DNA from: CADEEL01 sp050246475
GTDB lineage: Bacteria; Pseudomonadota; Alphaproteobacteria; Caulobacterales; Aquidulcibacteraceae
Assembly (NCBI GenBank): GCA_050246475.1
Contig: JBFWVZ010000002.1
Coordinates: 558,001 to 622,000 of the forward strand
DNA length: 64,000 bases
Direction of reading: 5' to 3'
Position numbers and translations under genes: made by a program. This document shows, in pieces, positions 29,253 through 38,893 of this stretch; position 1 is the first letter of the stretch, and each line of letters starts with the position of its first letter. The notes under the pieces are model-generated. The model had not been told where the DNA came from. It did not search any database and worked only from the letters and a program-made list of their open reading frames with translations.

Positions 29253-32021
29253 ATGGACGACATCCTCCGCGATTTCCTTTCGGAAGCGAACGAAAGCATC
29301 GACGCGCTCGACCGCGCCCTCGTGCGCTTCGAGCGCGAGCCGGAGGATCCCGAGCTTCTCTCGGAAATCTTCCGCGTCATGCACACGATCAAGGGCACGT
29401 GCGGCTTTCTTGGCCTCGCGCGCCTCGCCGCGGTTGCGCATGCGGGCGAAAATATCCTCGGGCAGTTTCGCGACGGCGCGCTCACGCCCACGCAAGATTC
29501 CGTCTCCGCGATCCTCGAAGCGGTCGATCTCATCAAATCGCTGCTCGCGCAGCTTGAGGCGCAAGGCGGCGAGCCCGCCGGCGATGATAGCGCCCTCATC
29601 GCGCGCCTGAACGCCGTCACGCACGAAGAGGCGCCAAGCGCGCCCCCCGCCGCATCGAACGAACCGCTCGCAGCGCGCCTGGGCGGCCTCTCCACGATCG
29701 ATTGCGCCGTCGAGATCGCGCTCAAGAACGCGAAGGCAAAGCCCGAAGGCCTGCGCTTTGAGGCCGTGCAAGAGGACGCGCTGCACGCCGCCGTGCGCGA
29801 TGCGGCCTGGAGCGCGATCTCCGGCGATCCTGGCCAGACGCTCGGCGCGGCGCTTGGCGCGCTCGGCCTCTCGCGCGCCGAGGATGCAACGATCGTCGTC
29901 GCCTTTCTGCGCGACGCGCTGGCGGAGCTTGGAACCGACGCCGCATCCATCGCGGAGACTGAAAAACTTCTGAACCCCGCGCCCGCGGAGCCAAAGGCCG
30001 CCGCCGGCGCAAGCACGGCCGCGGCCCAGCCCTCCGCCATCGCGGCGCAAACGATCCGCGTGCAGGTAGAATCGCTCGAACAGTTGATGAATGTCGCGAG
30101 CGAGTTGGTGCTCATCCGCAATCAGCTTCTGCAAACCTTGCGCGCGCAGCCCGAAAGCCCGTTCGCCGGGCCGCTCCAGCGCCTCAATCATGTGACGACC
30201 GAGTTGCAGGAAAGCGTGATGACCACGCGCATGCAGCCGATCGGCGCCGCGTGGGCCAAGCTGCCGCGCCTCGCGCGCGATCTGGCGTTGGAGCTCAACA
30301 AACGCATCGAAGTGGTGATGCAAGGCGGCGAGACCGAGCTCGATCGCCAAGTGCTGGAACTCATCAAGGATCCGCTCACGCACATGATCCGCAACGCCGC
30401 GGATCACGGCCTCGAAAGCCCGGGCGAACGCGCCAAAGCCGGCAAGCCGGAGACGGGCCGGATCCTCTTGTCCGCTCGCCACGAGGGCAGCCACATCGTC
30501 ATCGAAGTCGGCGATGACGGCCGCGGCCTCCTCTGCTCCAAGCTGCGCGCCAAGGCGCTCGCGCAAAATCTCATCACGCCCGCCGAGGCCGAAAGCCTCT
30601 CCGACGCAAAGATTCAGCAGCTCATCTTCCATCCGGGTTTTTCCACCGCCGCGCAGATCACCGGCGTTTCCGGCCGCGGCGTCGGCATGGATGTGGTGCG
30701 CACGAATATCGAGAAGATCGGCGGCACGGTCGAGCTTTCCTCCGTCGAAGGCCGCGGCACGCGTTTCACCATCCGCATCCCCCTGACGCTCACCATCGTC
30801 TCCGCGTTGATCGTCGATTGCTGCGGCGAGCGCTTCGCCATGCCGCAATCGAGCGTCGTGGAGCTTGTCGGCGTCGGCGGCGGCTCGGGCCGCGAGATCG
30901 AGGATGTGAACGGCGCGCCCGTCCTGCGCCTGCGCGATCGCCTGCTGCCGCTCATCTCACTGCAGGAAATGATGCGTCTTGAGCCTAATGCGCGCGACGA
31001 CGAGCGCTCCATCCTCGTCACGCGCGTCGGCGCCTTCAGCTACGGCATCATCGTCGATCGCGTGTTCGACACCGAGGAGATCGTGGTGAAGCCCGCCGCG
31101 AGCGCGCTGCGCGCCATTCCATTCTATTCCGGCGCGACCATCCTTGGGGACGGCGCCGTCATCATGATCCTCGATCCCAAGGGCATCGCTTCGCAAATCG
31201 GCTCGATCGAAGCGAGCGAAGCGGACGATGCGATCCGCGAAGCCAAACCGCGCGAGGACGTCACCCAGCTCCTCATCGTGCGCGGCGGCGCCAATGCGTT
31301 GAAGGCCACGCCGCTGCAACTCGTCTCCCGCATCGAGGAAGTCTCCGCCGCGAGCGTCGAGCACGCCGACGGCCGCCCCGTCCTGCAGTATCGCGATCGG
31401 CTGATGCCGCTCGTGGCGTTGGACGGCGCCGCCGATTTCCCGCAGGGCGCGACGCGCCCCGTCATCGTGTTCGACAACGAGGAGCGCGCCATCGGCCTCG
31501 TCGTCGATGAGATCGTGGACGTGGTGGAGGCGCCGCTCAAGCAGGAGTTCAGGCCGGGCGCGCCCGGCGCCCTGGGCAGCCTCGTCGTCGCCGATCGCGT
31601 CACCGACATCATCGACATCGCGCACTATTGGCGCCTCGCCGCGCTCGACGCCGCCCCTGCCGCGAAGAATGAGCAAGCAGCCAAGAAGCGCGCGCTCATC
31701 GTCGACCCAAGCCCCTTCCAACGCAATCTCGTCTCCCCGCTCCTCGCGCTCGCGGGCTTCGAGGTCGCCAGTGCGGAGAGCGCGAGCGCCGCCGCCGCCC
31801 TCATCGAGCGCGGAGAAACATTCGACGTCATCCTCTCCGATGCGGCGCTCGGCGAACGCGACGCTTTTGTCGGCGCGCCCGCACCCGTCATCGGCCTTTA
31901 CGACGATCCGCTGGCCATCCGCCAAAGCGATGCGGCGGGCTTTGCGCAAATGGCTTGCCGCTTCGATCGCGACGCACTCATCGCCACGCTCGAAAGCGTC
32001 ACCAAGAGGAGCGCCGCATGA
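29253..32021 (+). CDS. cheA: Chemotaxis histidine kinase CheA, hybrid with two CheW-like domains and a receiver
   Basis: The 922-residue protein has, in order: an Hpt/P1 domain with His44 (MHTIKGTCGFLGL); a region at 137-229 that looks like a truncated-globin fold instead of P2; a dimerisation domain (about 265-325); an HATPase (HMIRNAADHGLE 377-388, DDGRGL 421-426, GRGVGMDVV 474-482); a CheW-like P5 (about 513-650); a second CheW-like segment (about 665-790); and a C-terminal receiver (about 797-915). In the receiver the ILSD aspartate is kept but the conserved Lys appears to be Arg. It phosphorylates CheY and CheB. The 3' end overlaps cheW. The globin-like reading is mine and unverified. 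Confidence 0.95.
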   Translation: MDDILRDFLSEANESIDALDRALVRFEREPEDPELLSEIFRVMHTIKGTCGFLGLARLAAVAHAGENILGQFRDGALTPTQDSVSAILEAVDLIKSLLAQLEAQGGEPAGDDSALIARLNAVTHEEAPSAPPAASNEPLAARLGGLSTIDCAVEIALKNAKAKPEGLRFEAVQEDALHAAVRDAAWSAISGDPGQTLGAALGALGLSRAEDATIVVAFLRDALAELGTDAASIAETEKLLNPAPAEPKAAAGASTAAAQPSAIAAQTIRVQVESLEQLMNVASELVLIRNQLLQTLRAQPESPFAGPLQRLNHVTTELQESVMTTRMQPIGAAWAKLPRLARDLALELNKRIEVVMQGGETELDRQVLELIKDPLTHMIRNAADHGLESPGERAKAGKPETGRILLSARHEGSHIVIEVGDDGRGLLCSKLRAKALAQNLITPAEAESLSDAKIQQLIFHPGFSTAAQITGVSGRGVGMDVVRTNIEKIGGTVELSSVEGRGTRFTIRIPLTLTIVSALIVDCCGERFAMPQSSVVELVGVGGGSGREIEDVNGAPVLRLRDRLLPLISLQEMMRLEPNARDDERSILVTRVGAFSYGIIVDRVFDTEEIVVKPAASALRAIPFYSGATILGDGAVIMILDPKGIASQIGSIEASEADDAIREAKPREDVTQLLIVRGGANALKATPLQLVSRIEEVSAASVEHADGRPVLQYRDRLMPLVALDGAADFPQGATRPVIVFDNEERAIGLVVDEIVDVVEAPLKQEFRPGAPGALGSLVVADRVTDIIDIAHYWRLAALDAAPAAKNEQAAKKRALIVDPSPFQRNLVSPLLALAGFEVASAESASAAAALIERGETFDVILSDAALGERDAFVGAPAPVIGLYDDPLAIRQSDAAGFAQMACRFDRDALIATLESVTKRSAA

Positions 32022-32503
32022 GCGCGTTGACGATCCCGCCCACATCGCCTGTCGAACTCGTCGCGATGAGCGCGGGCGGCGCGCATTTCGGCGTGCCCGT
32101 GATGCGCGTGCGCGATGTGCTCGATACCCCGGTCATCTATCCCGTGCCGCTCGCGCCCGCCGCGATCGTCGGCTCGATCAATCTGCGCGGCCGCATCGTC
32201 ACCGCCATCGATCTGCGCACGCGCCTTGGCATGCCTGCGCGTGAACAAGGCGGCCGTTGCATGAGCGTCATCGTGGAGCGCGCGAAAGAGCCCGCGGGCG
32301 AACCCTACGCGCTCCTTGTCGATGAAGTCGGCGAAGTCCTGACGCTCCCGCCTTCGGCCTTCGATCCTAACCCCGTCACACTCTCGAAGGATTGGGCAAG
32401 CGTCTGCTTGGGCCTTTTCCGGCGCGAGAAGAGCTTGCTGCTGCTGCTTGACGTCGATCCGCTGCTCGAAAGCGTTCAGACCGCCGAACGCCGCGCCGCC
32501 TAG
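32018..32503 (+). CDS. cheW: Chemotaxis coupling protein CheW
   Basis: The 161-residue protein is a single CheW domain: LVAMSAGGAHFGVPVMRVRDVLD, then the VGSINLRGRIVTAIDLRTRLG motif, then LLVDEVGEVLTLP and LLLLLDVDPLL. It couples chemoreceptors to CheA. ATG 32018 lies in the cheA stop (ATGA) with GAGGAG 8 nt upstream, so it is translationally coupled to cheA. A longer in-frame ORF from 31955 was rejected because it overlaps CheA coding sequence. The stop overlaps the convergent cheR by 4 nt (CTAG). Confidence 0.95.
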   Translation: MSALTIPPTSPVELVAMSAGGAHFGVPVMRVRDVLDTPVIYPVPLAPAAIVGSINLRGRIVTAIDLRTRLGMPAREQGGRCMSVIVERAKEPAGEPYALLVDEVGEVLTLPPSAFDPNPVTLSKDWASVCLGLFRREKSLLLLLDVDPLLESVQTAERRAA

Positions 32504-33339
32504 GCGATCTTGGCTTGGCGCGCCTGCACCGGGCGGAAAAGCCCACGCTCGCCGCCCGCCGCTTCGAACTTATCGGAAACGCCGATCACACTGTCAGCGC
32601 TGCCGAGAAAGAGGAAGCCGTCGCCCGCGAGCTGGCGCGCGATGAGATCGAGCGCGCGCGCTTTCGTCGGCGCGTCGAAATAGATGAGGACGTTGCGGCA
32701 GAAGACGATGTCGAACGTCCCCAGATGCGCCGCCGGCTCGATGAGATTGTGCAGCCGGAATTGCACCATGCGCTTCAGACTCTCGTTTACCTGAAAGCGC
32801 GTTGCGTCCAGCGGGTGGAAGTGCCGGTGTTTCCTTTCAGGGGAGAGCCCGCGCTTCATCTCGAAATCCGTGAAGATGCCCGTGCGCGCGCGCTCAACGA
32901 TCGGCGCCGAGATATCCGTGCCGACGATATCCCAGCGCCAGCCCGCCGTGTGCGCGAGCGTTTCGGAAAGCTGCATCGCGATCGAATACGGCTCCTGCCC
33001 GCTGGAGCACGCCGCGCTCCAGATGCGCAACACCTTCTTGGCCGCCCGCGCCCGCATCAGTTCCGGCAGCGCGATGCGCGTCAGCTGCTCGAACGGCTTC
33101 TCGTCCCGGAAGAAGAGCGATTCGTGCGTCACCATCGCTTCGATCACCGCCGCGACGATGTTCTCGCGCGGCTTTTCGCGAAGCGCCGTCATCAATTCGA
33201 TCACACTCCTGAAGCCAAGCCTCTGCGCCACCGGGCTCAAGCGCGAGCCGACGAGGTAGAGCTTGTCGCTCGTCAGCGCCATGCCGGCGCGCTCCTGCAA
33301 CAGCTTCTGCAGCGCGAGGAAATCCGCGTTGCCGATCAT
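32500..33339 (-). CDS. cheR: Chemoreceptor glutamate methyltransferase CheR
   Basis: CheR methylates glutamates of chemoreceptors with S-adenosylmethionine. The 279-residue protein has the N-terminal helical domain (FLALQKLLQERAGMALTSDKLYLVGSRL) and ending THESLFFRD. The SAM-binding domain follows with LRIWSAACSSGQEPYSIAM, GTDIS and the FDIVFCRNVLIYFD motif. The size is typical. The start overlaps the cheB stop (ATGA), so cheB-cheR are co-translated. The stop overlaps cheW on the other strand. Confidence 0.96.
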   Translation of the reverse strand: MIGNADFLALQKLLQERAGMALTSDKLYLVGSRLSPVAQRLGFRSVIELMTALREKPRENIVAAVIEAMVTHESLFFRDEKPFEQLTRIALPELMRARAAKKVLRIWSAACSSGQEPYSIAMQLSETLAHTAGWRWDIVGTDISAPIVERARTGIFTDFEMKRGLSPERKHRHFHPLDATRFQVNESLKRMVQFRLHNLIEPAAHLGTFDIVFCRNVLIYFDAPTKARALDLIARQLAGDGFLFLGSADSVIGVSDKFEAAGGERGLFRPVQARQAKIA

Positions 33340-34364
33340 GCGGCCATCGCATCGGCGAGATAGACCGCGGCGTCATCGAGCGAAAGCTGCCCCATCGCGC
33401 GCCCCGTGCGGATCGCCGCCCCCGGCATGCCCCACACGACGCTTGTGGCTTCGTCCTGCGCGAAGAAATGCCCGCCCGCATCCGCGACCGCGACGCACCC
33501 CTCCGCGCCGTCGCGTCCCATGCCGGTGAGCACGCACGCGAGCAAGCCCGCGCCATAGACGCGCGCGAGACTGCGAAGCATCGGATCGGCCGCCGGCTTG
33601 CAAAAATTCTCAGGCGCCTCGTCGGACAAGCGGATCACCACGCGTGCGCCCAGGCGCTCCGCCAGCATGTGCTTGCCGCCCGGCGCGACATAGATGCGCC
33701 CCGGCTCAACCATCATCCCCTCGCCGCCCTCGCACGCGCGCGCGCCGCTCACATCGCCCAATTGCTCCGCCAGCATCGCCGTGAAGCTTGCCGGCATGTG
33801 CTGCGTAATGAAGACAGGCGTGCGAATCCGCCCCTTCGCGCGCGTGAACACTTTCAGCAACGCCGGCGGCCCGCCCGTGGACGCCGCGATCGCCACCGCC
33901 GCAGGCTTCAATTTTTTGAGCCCGGCGCTCACCGCAGGCGCTGCCTTCACGCGCCGGCGCGAGCGCGCATGCGCTTTGATCTTCGCGCGCAACTCGTCGA
34001 GAAACGCAGGCAGCGCGCTTGCACCGTCGGCCGCATCCGGCTTGGGCACATAATCAGCCGCGCCGAGCTGCAGCGCGCGCAAACTCATCCCCGCATGGCG
34101 GCGCGTGAGCGCGGAAGCCATGATGACGGACGCCTCCGGATGCGCCGCCAGAATCTGCGGCAGCGCCTCAAGCCCGTTCATCACCGGCATCTCGACGTCG
34201 AGCAGCACGACATCCGGGTGAAGCGCCTTCATCAGCGTTAGCGCGGAGCGCCCATCCGCCGCCGAGCCGATCACGCGGATCTCGGGATCGTCCGCGATGC
34301 CCTTCGCGATCAGCCCGCGCACCACCGCGGAATCGTCCACCACGAACACATCGACGGGCGCCAT
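33336..34364 (-). CDS. cheB: Chemotaxis methylesterase/deamidase CheB
   Basis: The 342-residue protein has an N-terminal receiver (VVDDSAVVRG, Asp56 in LLDVEMPVMNG, Lys108 in VPKPD) and a C-terminal methylesterase domain. The catalytic triad is Ser162 in AIAASTGGP, His189 in ITQHMPASF and Asp285 in GMGRDGAEG. It removes methyl groups from chemoreceptors and is activated by CheA. It overlaps cheR by 4 nt and lies 12 nt from the chemoreceptor gene, so receptor, cheB and cheR probably form one minus-strand operon. Confidence 0.96.
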   Translation of the reverse strand: MAPVDVFVVDDSAVVRGLIAKGIADDPEIRVIGSAADGRSALTLMKALHPDVVLLDVEMPVMNGLEALPQILAAHPEASVIMASALTRRHAGMSLRALQLGAADYVPKPDAADGASALPAFLDELRAKIKAHARSRRRVKAAPAVSAGLKKLKPAAVAIAASTGGPPALLKVFTRAKGRIRTPVFITQHMPASFTAMLAEQLGDVSGARACEGGEGMMVEPGRIYVAPGGKHMLAERLGARVVIRLSDEAPENFCKPAADPMLRSLARVYGAGLLACVLTGMGRDGAEGCVAVADAGGHFFAQDEATSVVWGMPGAAIRTGRAMGQLSLDDAAVYLADAMAA

Positions 34365-34376
34365 CGCCGCGACCCC

Positions 34377-36695
34377 TCAGCGGTTCACGAACCGCTCGAT
34401 CGTATGGCGCAACTCCTCAGACTGCCGCGACAGTTCGTTGGATGCCTGCAGCAGATCGCCCGAGGCGGCGCTCGATTGATGCGCCGCATCCGAGACGCCG
34501 CTGATATTGGCCGAAACCTGGCTCGTCCCATCCGCCGCCTGCGCGACATTGACGGCGATCTCGCGCGTGGCGGTCGATTGTTCCTCCACCGCGCCGGCGA
34601 TCGCCGTGGCGATCTCGGCGACCTTGCGGATCGTCTCCGCGATGCTTTGAATCGCGCCCACGGAGGTCGCTGTCGCCGCCTGCATGGCCGAGACTTGCGA
34701 GGAGATTTCGTCCGTCGCCTTCGCGGTTTGATCCGAGAGGCTCTTCACTTCGGAGGCGACCACCGCAAAGCCCTTGCCCGCTTCACCCGCGCGCGCCGCC
34801 TCGATCGTGGCGTTGAGCGCGAGGAGCTTCGTCTGCCCCGCGATGTTGTTGATGAGCGTGACGACATTGCCGATCTTCTGCGCCGCATCCGCGAGCCCCT
34901 GCACGGAAACGCTTGTGCGATCCGCCTCCGCGACCGCGCGCTGCGTGACGGAATTGGATTCCGCCACCTGCCGCGCGATTTCCGAAATGGAGGCCGAAAG
35001 CTCCTCGCCCGCCGCTGAAACCGTCTGCACGTTCGCTGACGCAAGCTCGGCCGCGGACGAAACCTCCGAAGAACGCCGCGTCGTCTCTTCCGCCATGCGC
35101 GCCATCGATTCCGCCGTCGCGCGCATTTCGGTGGAGGCCGAGGCCACGATGTCGGCGATCTCCTTCACGCGGAACGCGATGTTCATCTGGTCGGTGATGT
35201 CGGTCGCGAATTTGACGACCTTGAACGGCTTGCCGTTGCCGTCGAGGATCGGATTGTAGCTCGCTTGAATCCAAATCTCGCGCCCGCCCTTGCCGATGCG
35301 CTTGTATTGTCCCGCATCGTATTCCCCGCGCCCGAGCTTATCCCAGAACGCGCGATACTCCGCCGATGCGCGCAGTTCTGGCGGCGCGAACATCGAGTGG
35401 TGCTGGCCTCGAACCTCCTCCAGTGAATAGCCGACCGTCTTCAGGAAATTCTCGTTCGCGCCGAGAATTTTTCCTTCGAGCGTAAACTCGATGATCGCTT
35501 GCGAGCGGTTGAGCGCCGCCAAGCTCCCCGCGTTCGAACGCGCCTGCGTCACGTTCTCCCATTCGAGCACGTTGCCGACATAGGCGCGGTTCTCATCGAA
35601 CACGCCGCTTACATTGAGCGCGAACTTCAAATCCCCGATCGTGATGTCGGTCTTGTAAGGCAGCCGCGACGGATCGTTGAGCAGCGCGCGCTGATGCGCC
35701 GGGTTCGTGTGGAACATGTCGATGCACGTGCCCACGATGGCGTCGGGATTGAAGCTCGGCCAATTGGCGCGGAACGCGGCCGCGTTCTCCGTGAAGAGCT
35801 TCTTCGTCGCGTCGTTGACGTACATCACCTTGAGATCGCGATCGACCATCATCATCGCGACCGAGGCGCCCGAGAACGCCGCACTCTTGAAGAGCGATTC
35901 CCGCCGTGCGGCCTCGGCTGCCGTGATGTCGGTCGCGTACTTGACGACCTTCATCGGCCGCCCGTTCGCATCCATGATCGGATTGTAGGAAGCCTGAATC
36001 CAGATCTCGCGCCCATCCTTGGCGACGCGGCGATACTTGCCCGCGTCGTATTCGCCGCGCCCGAGCTTCTCCCAGAACGCGCGATAGGCCGCGCTCGCCC
36101 TTTCCTCCGGCGCCACGAACATCGAATGATGCTGCCCGCGGATTTCCTCGAGCGAATAGCCGAGCGTCTTCAGGAAGTTCTCGTTCGCGTTCAAAATCCG
36201 CCCGTCGAGCGAGAACGCGATCATGGCCTGCGATTTGGAGATCGCTTGGATCTGGCCTTCGAAATCGGCGGTGCGCTTGCGCTGCTCCGTGATGTCGGTC
36301 GCGAATTTGACGACGCGGACTGGCCTGCCGGCCTCGTCGAACACCGGATTGTACGTCGCTTGAATCCAGATTTCGCGCCCGCCCTTCGCGATGCGTTTGT
36401 ACTGGCCGGAATCATACTCGCCGCGCGCCAGCTTCTCCCAGAACGCGCGATACTCGGCGCTCGAGCGATACGCGGGCTCCACGAACATCGCGTGGTGCTG
36501 GCCGAGAATCTCCTCCGCGCTGTAGCCGAGCGCGGCGAGGAAATTGTCGTTCGCGGAGAGAATTCGTCCGTCCAAGGAGAATTCGATCACCGCCTGCGAA
36601 CGGTTGATCGCCGCGACGATGCCGCCGCTCTCCTGCGCGCGCGCCGCGCCCGGCGCGGCCGTCTTCAGCATCGTCACGGATCCGAAACGGGACAA
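34377..36695 (-). CDS. Soluble methyl-accepting chemotaxis protein with four PAS domains (BdlA-like)
   Basis: The 772-residue protein has no membrane span. It carries PAS domains at about 27-135, 148-257, 270-385 and 392-500, then an MCP signalling domain with the tip INNIAGQTKLLALNATIEAARAGEAGKGFAVVASEV. PAS1, 2 and 4 are near-copies, sharing GQHHxMF, RGEYDxGxYKR and GREIWIQAxYNP; PAS3 is different. This resembles the cytoplasmic sensors Aer2/BdlA. The start is TTG 36695 with GGAGGT 6 nt upstream, better supported than ATG 36671. It leads the cheB-cheR run and is presumably its receptor. A redox or oxygen signal is plausible; cofactors are not readable. Confidence 0.93.
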   Translation of the reverse strand: MSRFGSVTMLKTAAPGAARAQESGGIVAAINRSQAVIEFSLDGRILSANDNFLAALGYSAEEILGQHHAMFVEPAYRSSAEYRAFWEKLARGEYDSGQYKRIAKGGREIWIQATYNPVFDEAGRPVRVVKFATDITEQRKRTADFEGQIQAISKSQAMIAFSLDGRILNANENFLKTLGYSLEEIRGQHHSMFVAPEERASAAYRAFWEKLGRGEYDAGKYRRVAKDGREIWIQASYNPIMDANGRPMKVVKYATDITAAEAARRESLFKSAAFSGASVAMMMVDRDLKVMYVNDATKKLFTENAAAFRANWPSFNPDAIVGTCIDMFHTNPAHQRALLNDPSRLPYKTDITIGDLKFALNVSGVFDENRAYVGNVLEWENVTQARSNAGSLAALNRSQAIIEFTLEGKILGANENFLKTVGYSLEEVRGQHHSMFAPPELRASAEYRAFWDKLGRGEYDAGQYKRIGKGGREIWIQASYNPILDGNGKPFKVVKFATDITDQMNIAFRVKEIADIVASASTEMRATAESMARMAEETTRRSSEVSSAAELASANVQTVSAAGEELSASISEIARQVAESNSVTQRAVAEADRTSVSVQGLADAAQKIGNVVTLINNIAGQTKLLALNATIEAARAGEAGKGFAVVASEVKSLSDQTAKATDEISSQVSAMQAATATSVGAIQSIAETIRKVAEIATAIAGAVEEQSTATREIAVNVAQAADGTSQVSANISGVSDAAHQSSAASGDLLQASNELSRQSEELRHTIERFVNR

Positions 36696-36779
36696 GGCGC
36701 TACCTCCGGCTATGCAACCGGTGCGAGTAACACCCGATTTCCGTTAACTAAAGGTAGCGGCGTGGCGCTGGCACAACCA

Positions 36780-37466
36780 TTACGTGCCGTATGTAACCGC
36801 GAGATCGCCTACGCCCGCCACTGCGCCGGCGAGCGCGTCGCCGCGCACGACCGGCCCCACGCCAGAAGGCGTCCCGGTGAAAATGAGATCGCCCGCGCGG
36901 AGATGATAGAAGCGCGACAGCGCCGCCACGATCTCTTCGGGAGACCAGATCATGTCCGAGAGATCGCCGCGCTGCTTCTCCACGAAGTTGACGGCGAGCG
37001 TGATCGCGCCGGCGCGCGGATGCCCGATAGCGGAAGCAGGCGCGATCTCGGAGAGAACCGCACTCTCTTCGAACGATTTGCCGAGATCCCACGGCTGCTT
37101 CTTTTCGCGCGACGCATTCTGCAAATCGCGCCGCGTCATATCGAGCCCGCAGGCATAGCCCCAGATCGCATCGCGCGCGTCCGCAGCCTCGATCTCGAAC
37201 GCATCCGCCCCAAGCGCCAGCACCAGCTCCATCTCGTGATGCAAGTTCGCCGTGCCCGGCGGATAGGCAATCGTCGCGCCACTTGGCGCGAGCGAATCCG
37301 TCGCCTTGGTGAAGAAGAAGGGCGGCTCGCGATCGTTGCCGCCCATTTCGCGCGCGTGCTCTGCGTAATTGCGCCCGACGCAGAAAATCCGCCGCACCGG
37401 ATAGCGCCCGCCCCCGCGCACCGCGACGGAGGGAAAGTCCGGCGCGGGAAACACAAATGCGCTCAT
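36780..37466 (-). CDS. Fumarylacetoacetate hydrolase (FAH) family protein
   Basis: The 228-residue product matches the short FAH-domain hydrolases such as fumarylpyruvate hydrolase: RRIFCVGRNYAEHAREMG at the start, FFTKATDSLAPSG, the metal-binding LHHEMELVLALG, YACGLDMTRRDLQ, KSFEESAVL and DLIFTGTPSGVGPV. These cleave C-C bonds of 1,3-dicarbonyl acids with a divalent metal. ATG 37466 overlaps the upstream permease stop (ATGA); the longer open frame to 38630 is a shadow of the permease. Coupling to an amino-acid permease suggests aromatic or amino-acid catabolism, by inference only. Confidence 0.92.
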   Translation of the reverse strand: MSAFVFPAPDFPSVAVRGGGRYPVRRIFCVGRNYAEHAREMGGNDREPPFFFTKATDSLAPSGATIAYPPGTANLHHEMELVLALGADAFEIEAADARDAIWGYACGLDMTRRDLQNASREKKQPWDLGKSFEESAVLSEIAPASAIGHPRAGAITLAVNFVEKQRGDLSDMIWSPEEIVAALSRFYHLRAGDLIFTGTPSGVGPVVRGDALAGAVAGVGDLAVTYGT

Positions 37467-38752
37467 GCCTGTTGCTCCGAAGCGCCGCTGCGCCGCGCGA
37501 AGAGATAAAGCGGCAGCGTCAGCGCGAAAATCGCCGCCGCATAAATGAGCTGGCCGGGATCGCTCGCCGCGATCGCCCAGACGCAGAACGCCGCCGCCAG
37601 CACGGAAAGCGTCCGCCAGCCCCACTGCCCCGGCGCGCGCGCACTCAAACGCCAAAGCGCCGCGCAGCAATAGGCGTAGATCACGAGGAAGAGCACCGTC
37701 GCTACATTGATCAGGATCGAAAACTGCGCCCCGAGCGTCGGCGACAGCGACAAAAGATGCGACGCCGTCATCAGCGCCGCGACGATCAGGATGTTCTTGC
37801 GTGGAGCGAGGCTCCCGCTCTTTTCCAGAAACCACACGGGAAAGACGCGTGTCTCCGCGGCGCTGCGCGCGGATTCCGCCGTCGCCAAAATCCACCCGGA
37901 CAACGCCCCCGATGCGCGCAGCACGGCGCACACCGCGACGAGCGCGGATGCGCCCACGCCCACGACGCGCGCAACCGCATCCGCGAAGGGCGCCGAGGAC
38001 GCCGCAAGCTGCGAAGCAGGCATGAGCCCCATGAGCGCCGCGCACCCCGCGACATAGATCGCGGCCGTCAGCGCCACGCCGCCGATCACCGCGATCGGCA
38101 CATTGCGCTCGGGACTGCGCACGACGGCGGCGCACACAGCCGCGCTCTCCAGGCCGAGGAACGCCCAGAAGATCGAGACGAACATCGCCGGCACGACCGC
38201 GGCGTCGCTGCGCCCGCTGACGTTCCAAGATTCCATGAACACCTGCGCGTCGAAGCGCACCGCGCCGAGCGCAATCGCGATGGCGATGGGAACGATCCCG
38301 ATCGCCAGCGTCAGGCCCTGGAATTGCGCCACCCGCCGCGCGCCGAAGAAATTGAGCGCCGTCAGCACCCACAGGATCGCCAGCGTCGTCGCCGCGCCTG
38401 CCCCGCGCAATGCAGGAAAGAGCGCGCCCAGATAGCCCGCCGCCGCGACCGCGATGGCCACATTCCCGATCCATCCGCCCGTCCAATAAAAGAAGGTCGT
38501 TTGGAAGCTGGCGAACGGCCCAAGCCCGGCGCGCACCTGCGCGATCATGCCGTGCGCTTCGCTCCGTACACGGAAGAGCCCGGCAAAGACGAGCGCCAGC
38601 AGCATCGCCGCGGCGCCCGAAACGGCCCACCCGACGAGACTCACCGAGCCGAACGCCGCCAACGTCGCGGGCAAGAGATAGATGCCCGAGCCGATCATGT
38701 TGCCCGCGACCAGCATGGTCGCCGTCAATGGCCCAAGCGCTTGGCTCTTCAT
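37463..38752 (-). CDS. APC-family amino acid permease
   Basis: The 429-residue protein has about 12 membrane segments and the APC signature near the N-terminus (TATMLVAGNMIGSGIYLLPATLAAFG). It is closest in pattern to the basic amino acid/polyamine antiporter group (CadB/PotE/AdiC-like), which shares the GSGIYLLPA motif and FWAFLGLESAAV. The substrate cannot be fixed. It starts at ATG 38752, 141 nt from the divergent M1 peptidase gene, and overlaps the FAH gene by 4 nt. Confidence 0.88.
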   Translation of the reverse strand: MKSQALGPLTATMLVAGNMIGSGIYLLPATLAAFGSVSLVGWAVSGAAAMLLALVFAGLFRVRSEAHGMIAQVRAGLGPFASFQTTFFYWTGGWIGNVAIAVAAAGYLGALFPALRGAGAATTLAILWVLTALNFFGARRVAQFQGLTLAIGIVPIAIAIALGAVRFDAQVFMESWNVSGRSDAAVVPAMFVSIFWAFLGLESAAVCAAVVRSPERNVPIAVIGGVALTAAIYVAGCAALMGLMPASQLAASSAPFADAVARVVGVGASALVAVCAVLRASGALSGWILATAESARSAAETRVFPVWFLEKSGSLAPRKNILIVAALMTASHLLSLSPTLGAQFSILINVATVLFLVIYAYCCAALWRLSARAPGQWGWRTLSVLAAAFCVWAIAASDPGQLIYAAAIFALTLPLYLFARRSGASEQQA

Positions 38753-38893
38753 GCGCGGCCGGTGCGTGCGCAGCTCATGGGCGAACCCTTATCCGCGTGG
38801 ATTGCGCGACGCCAGGGCTGCTTTTCGCGACGAGCGGGCGTGGCGCGCCCCGCGCCCCCGGCCTAGAAGCGAAGCCTCGCTTTCGGAGCTTTC

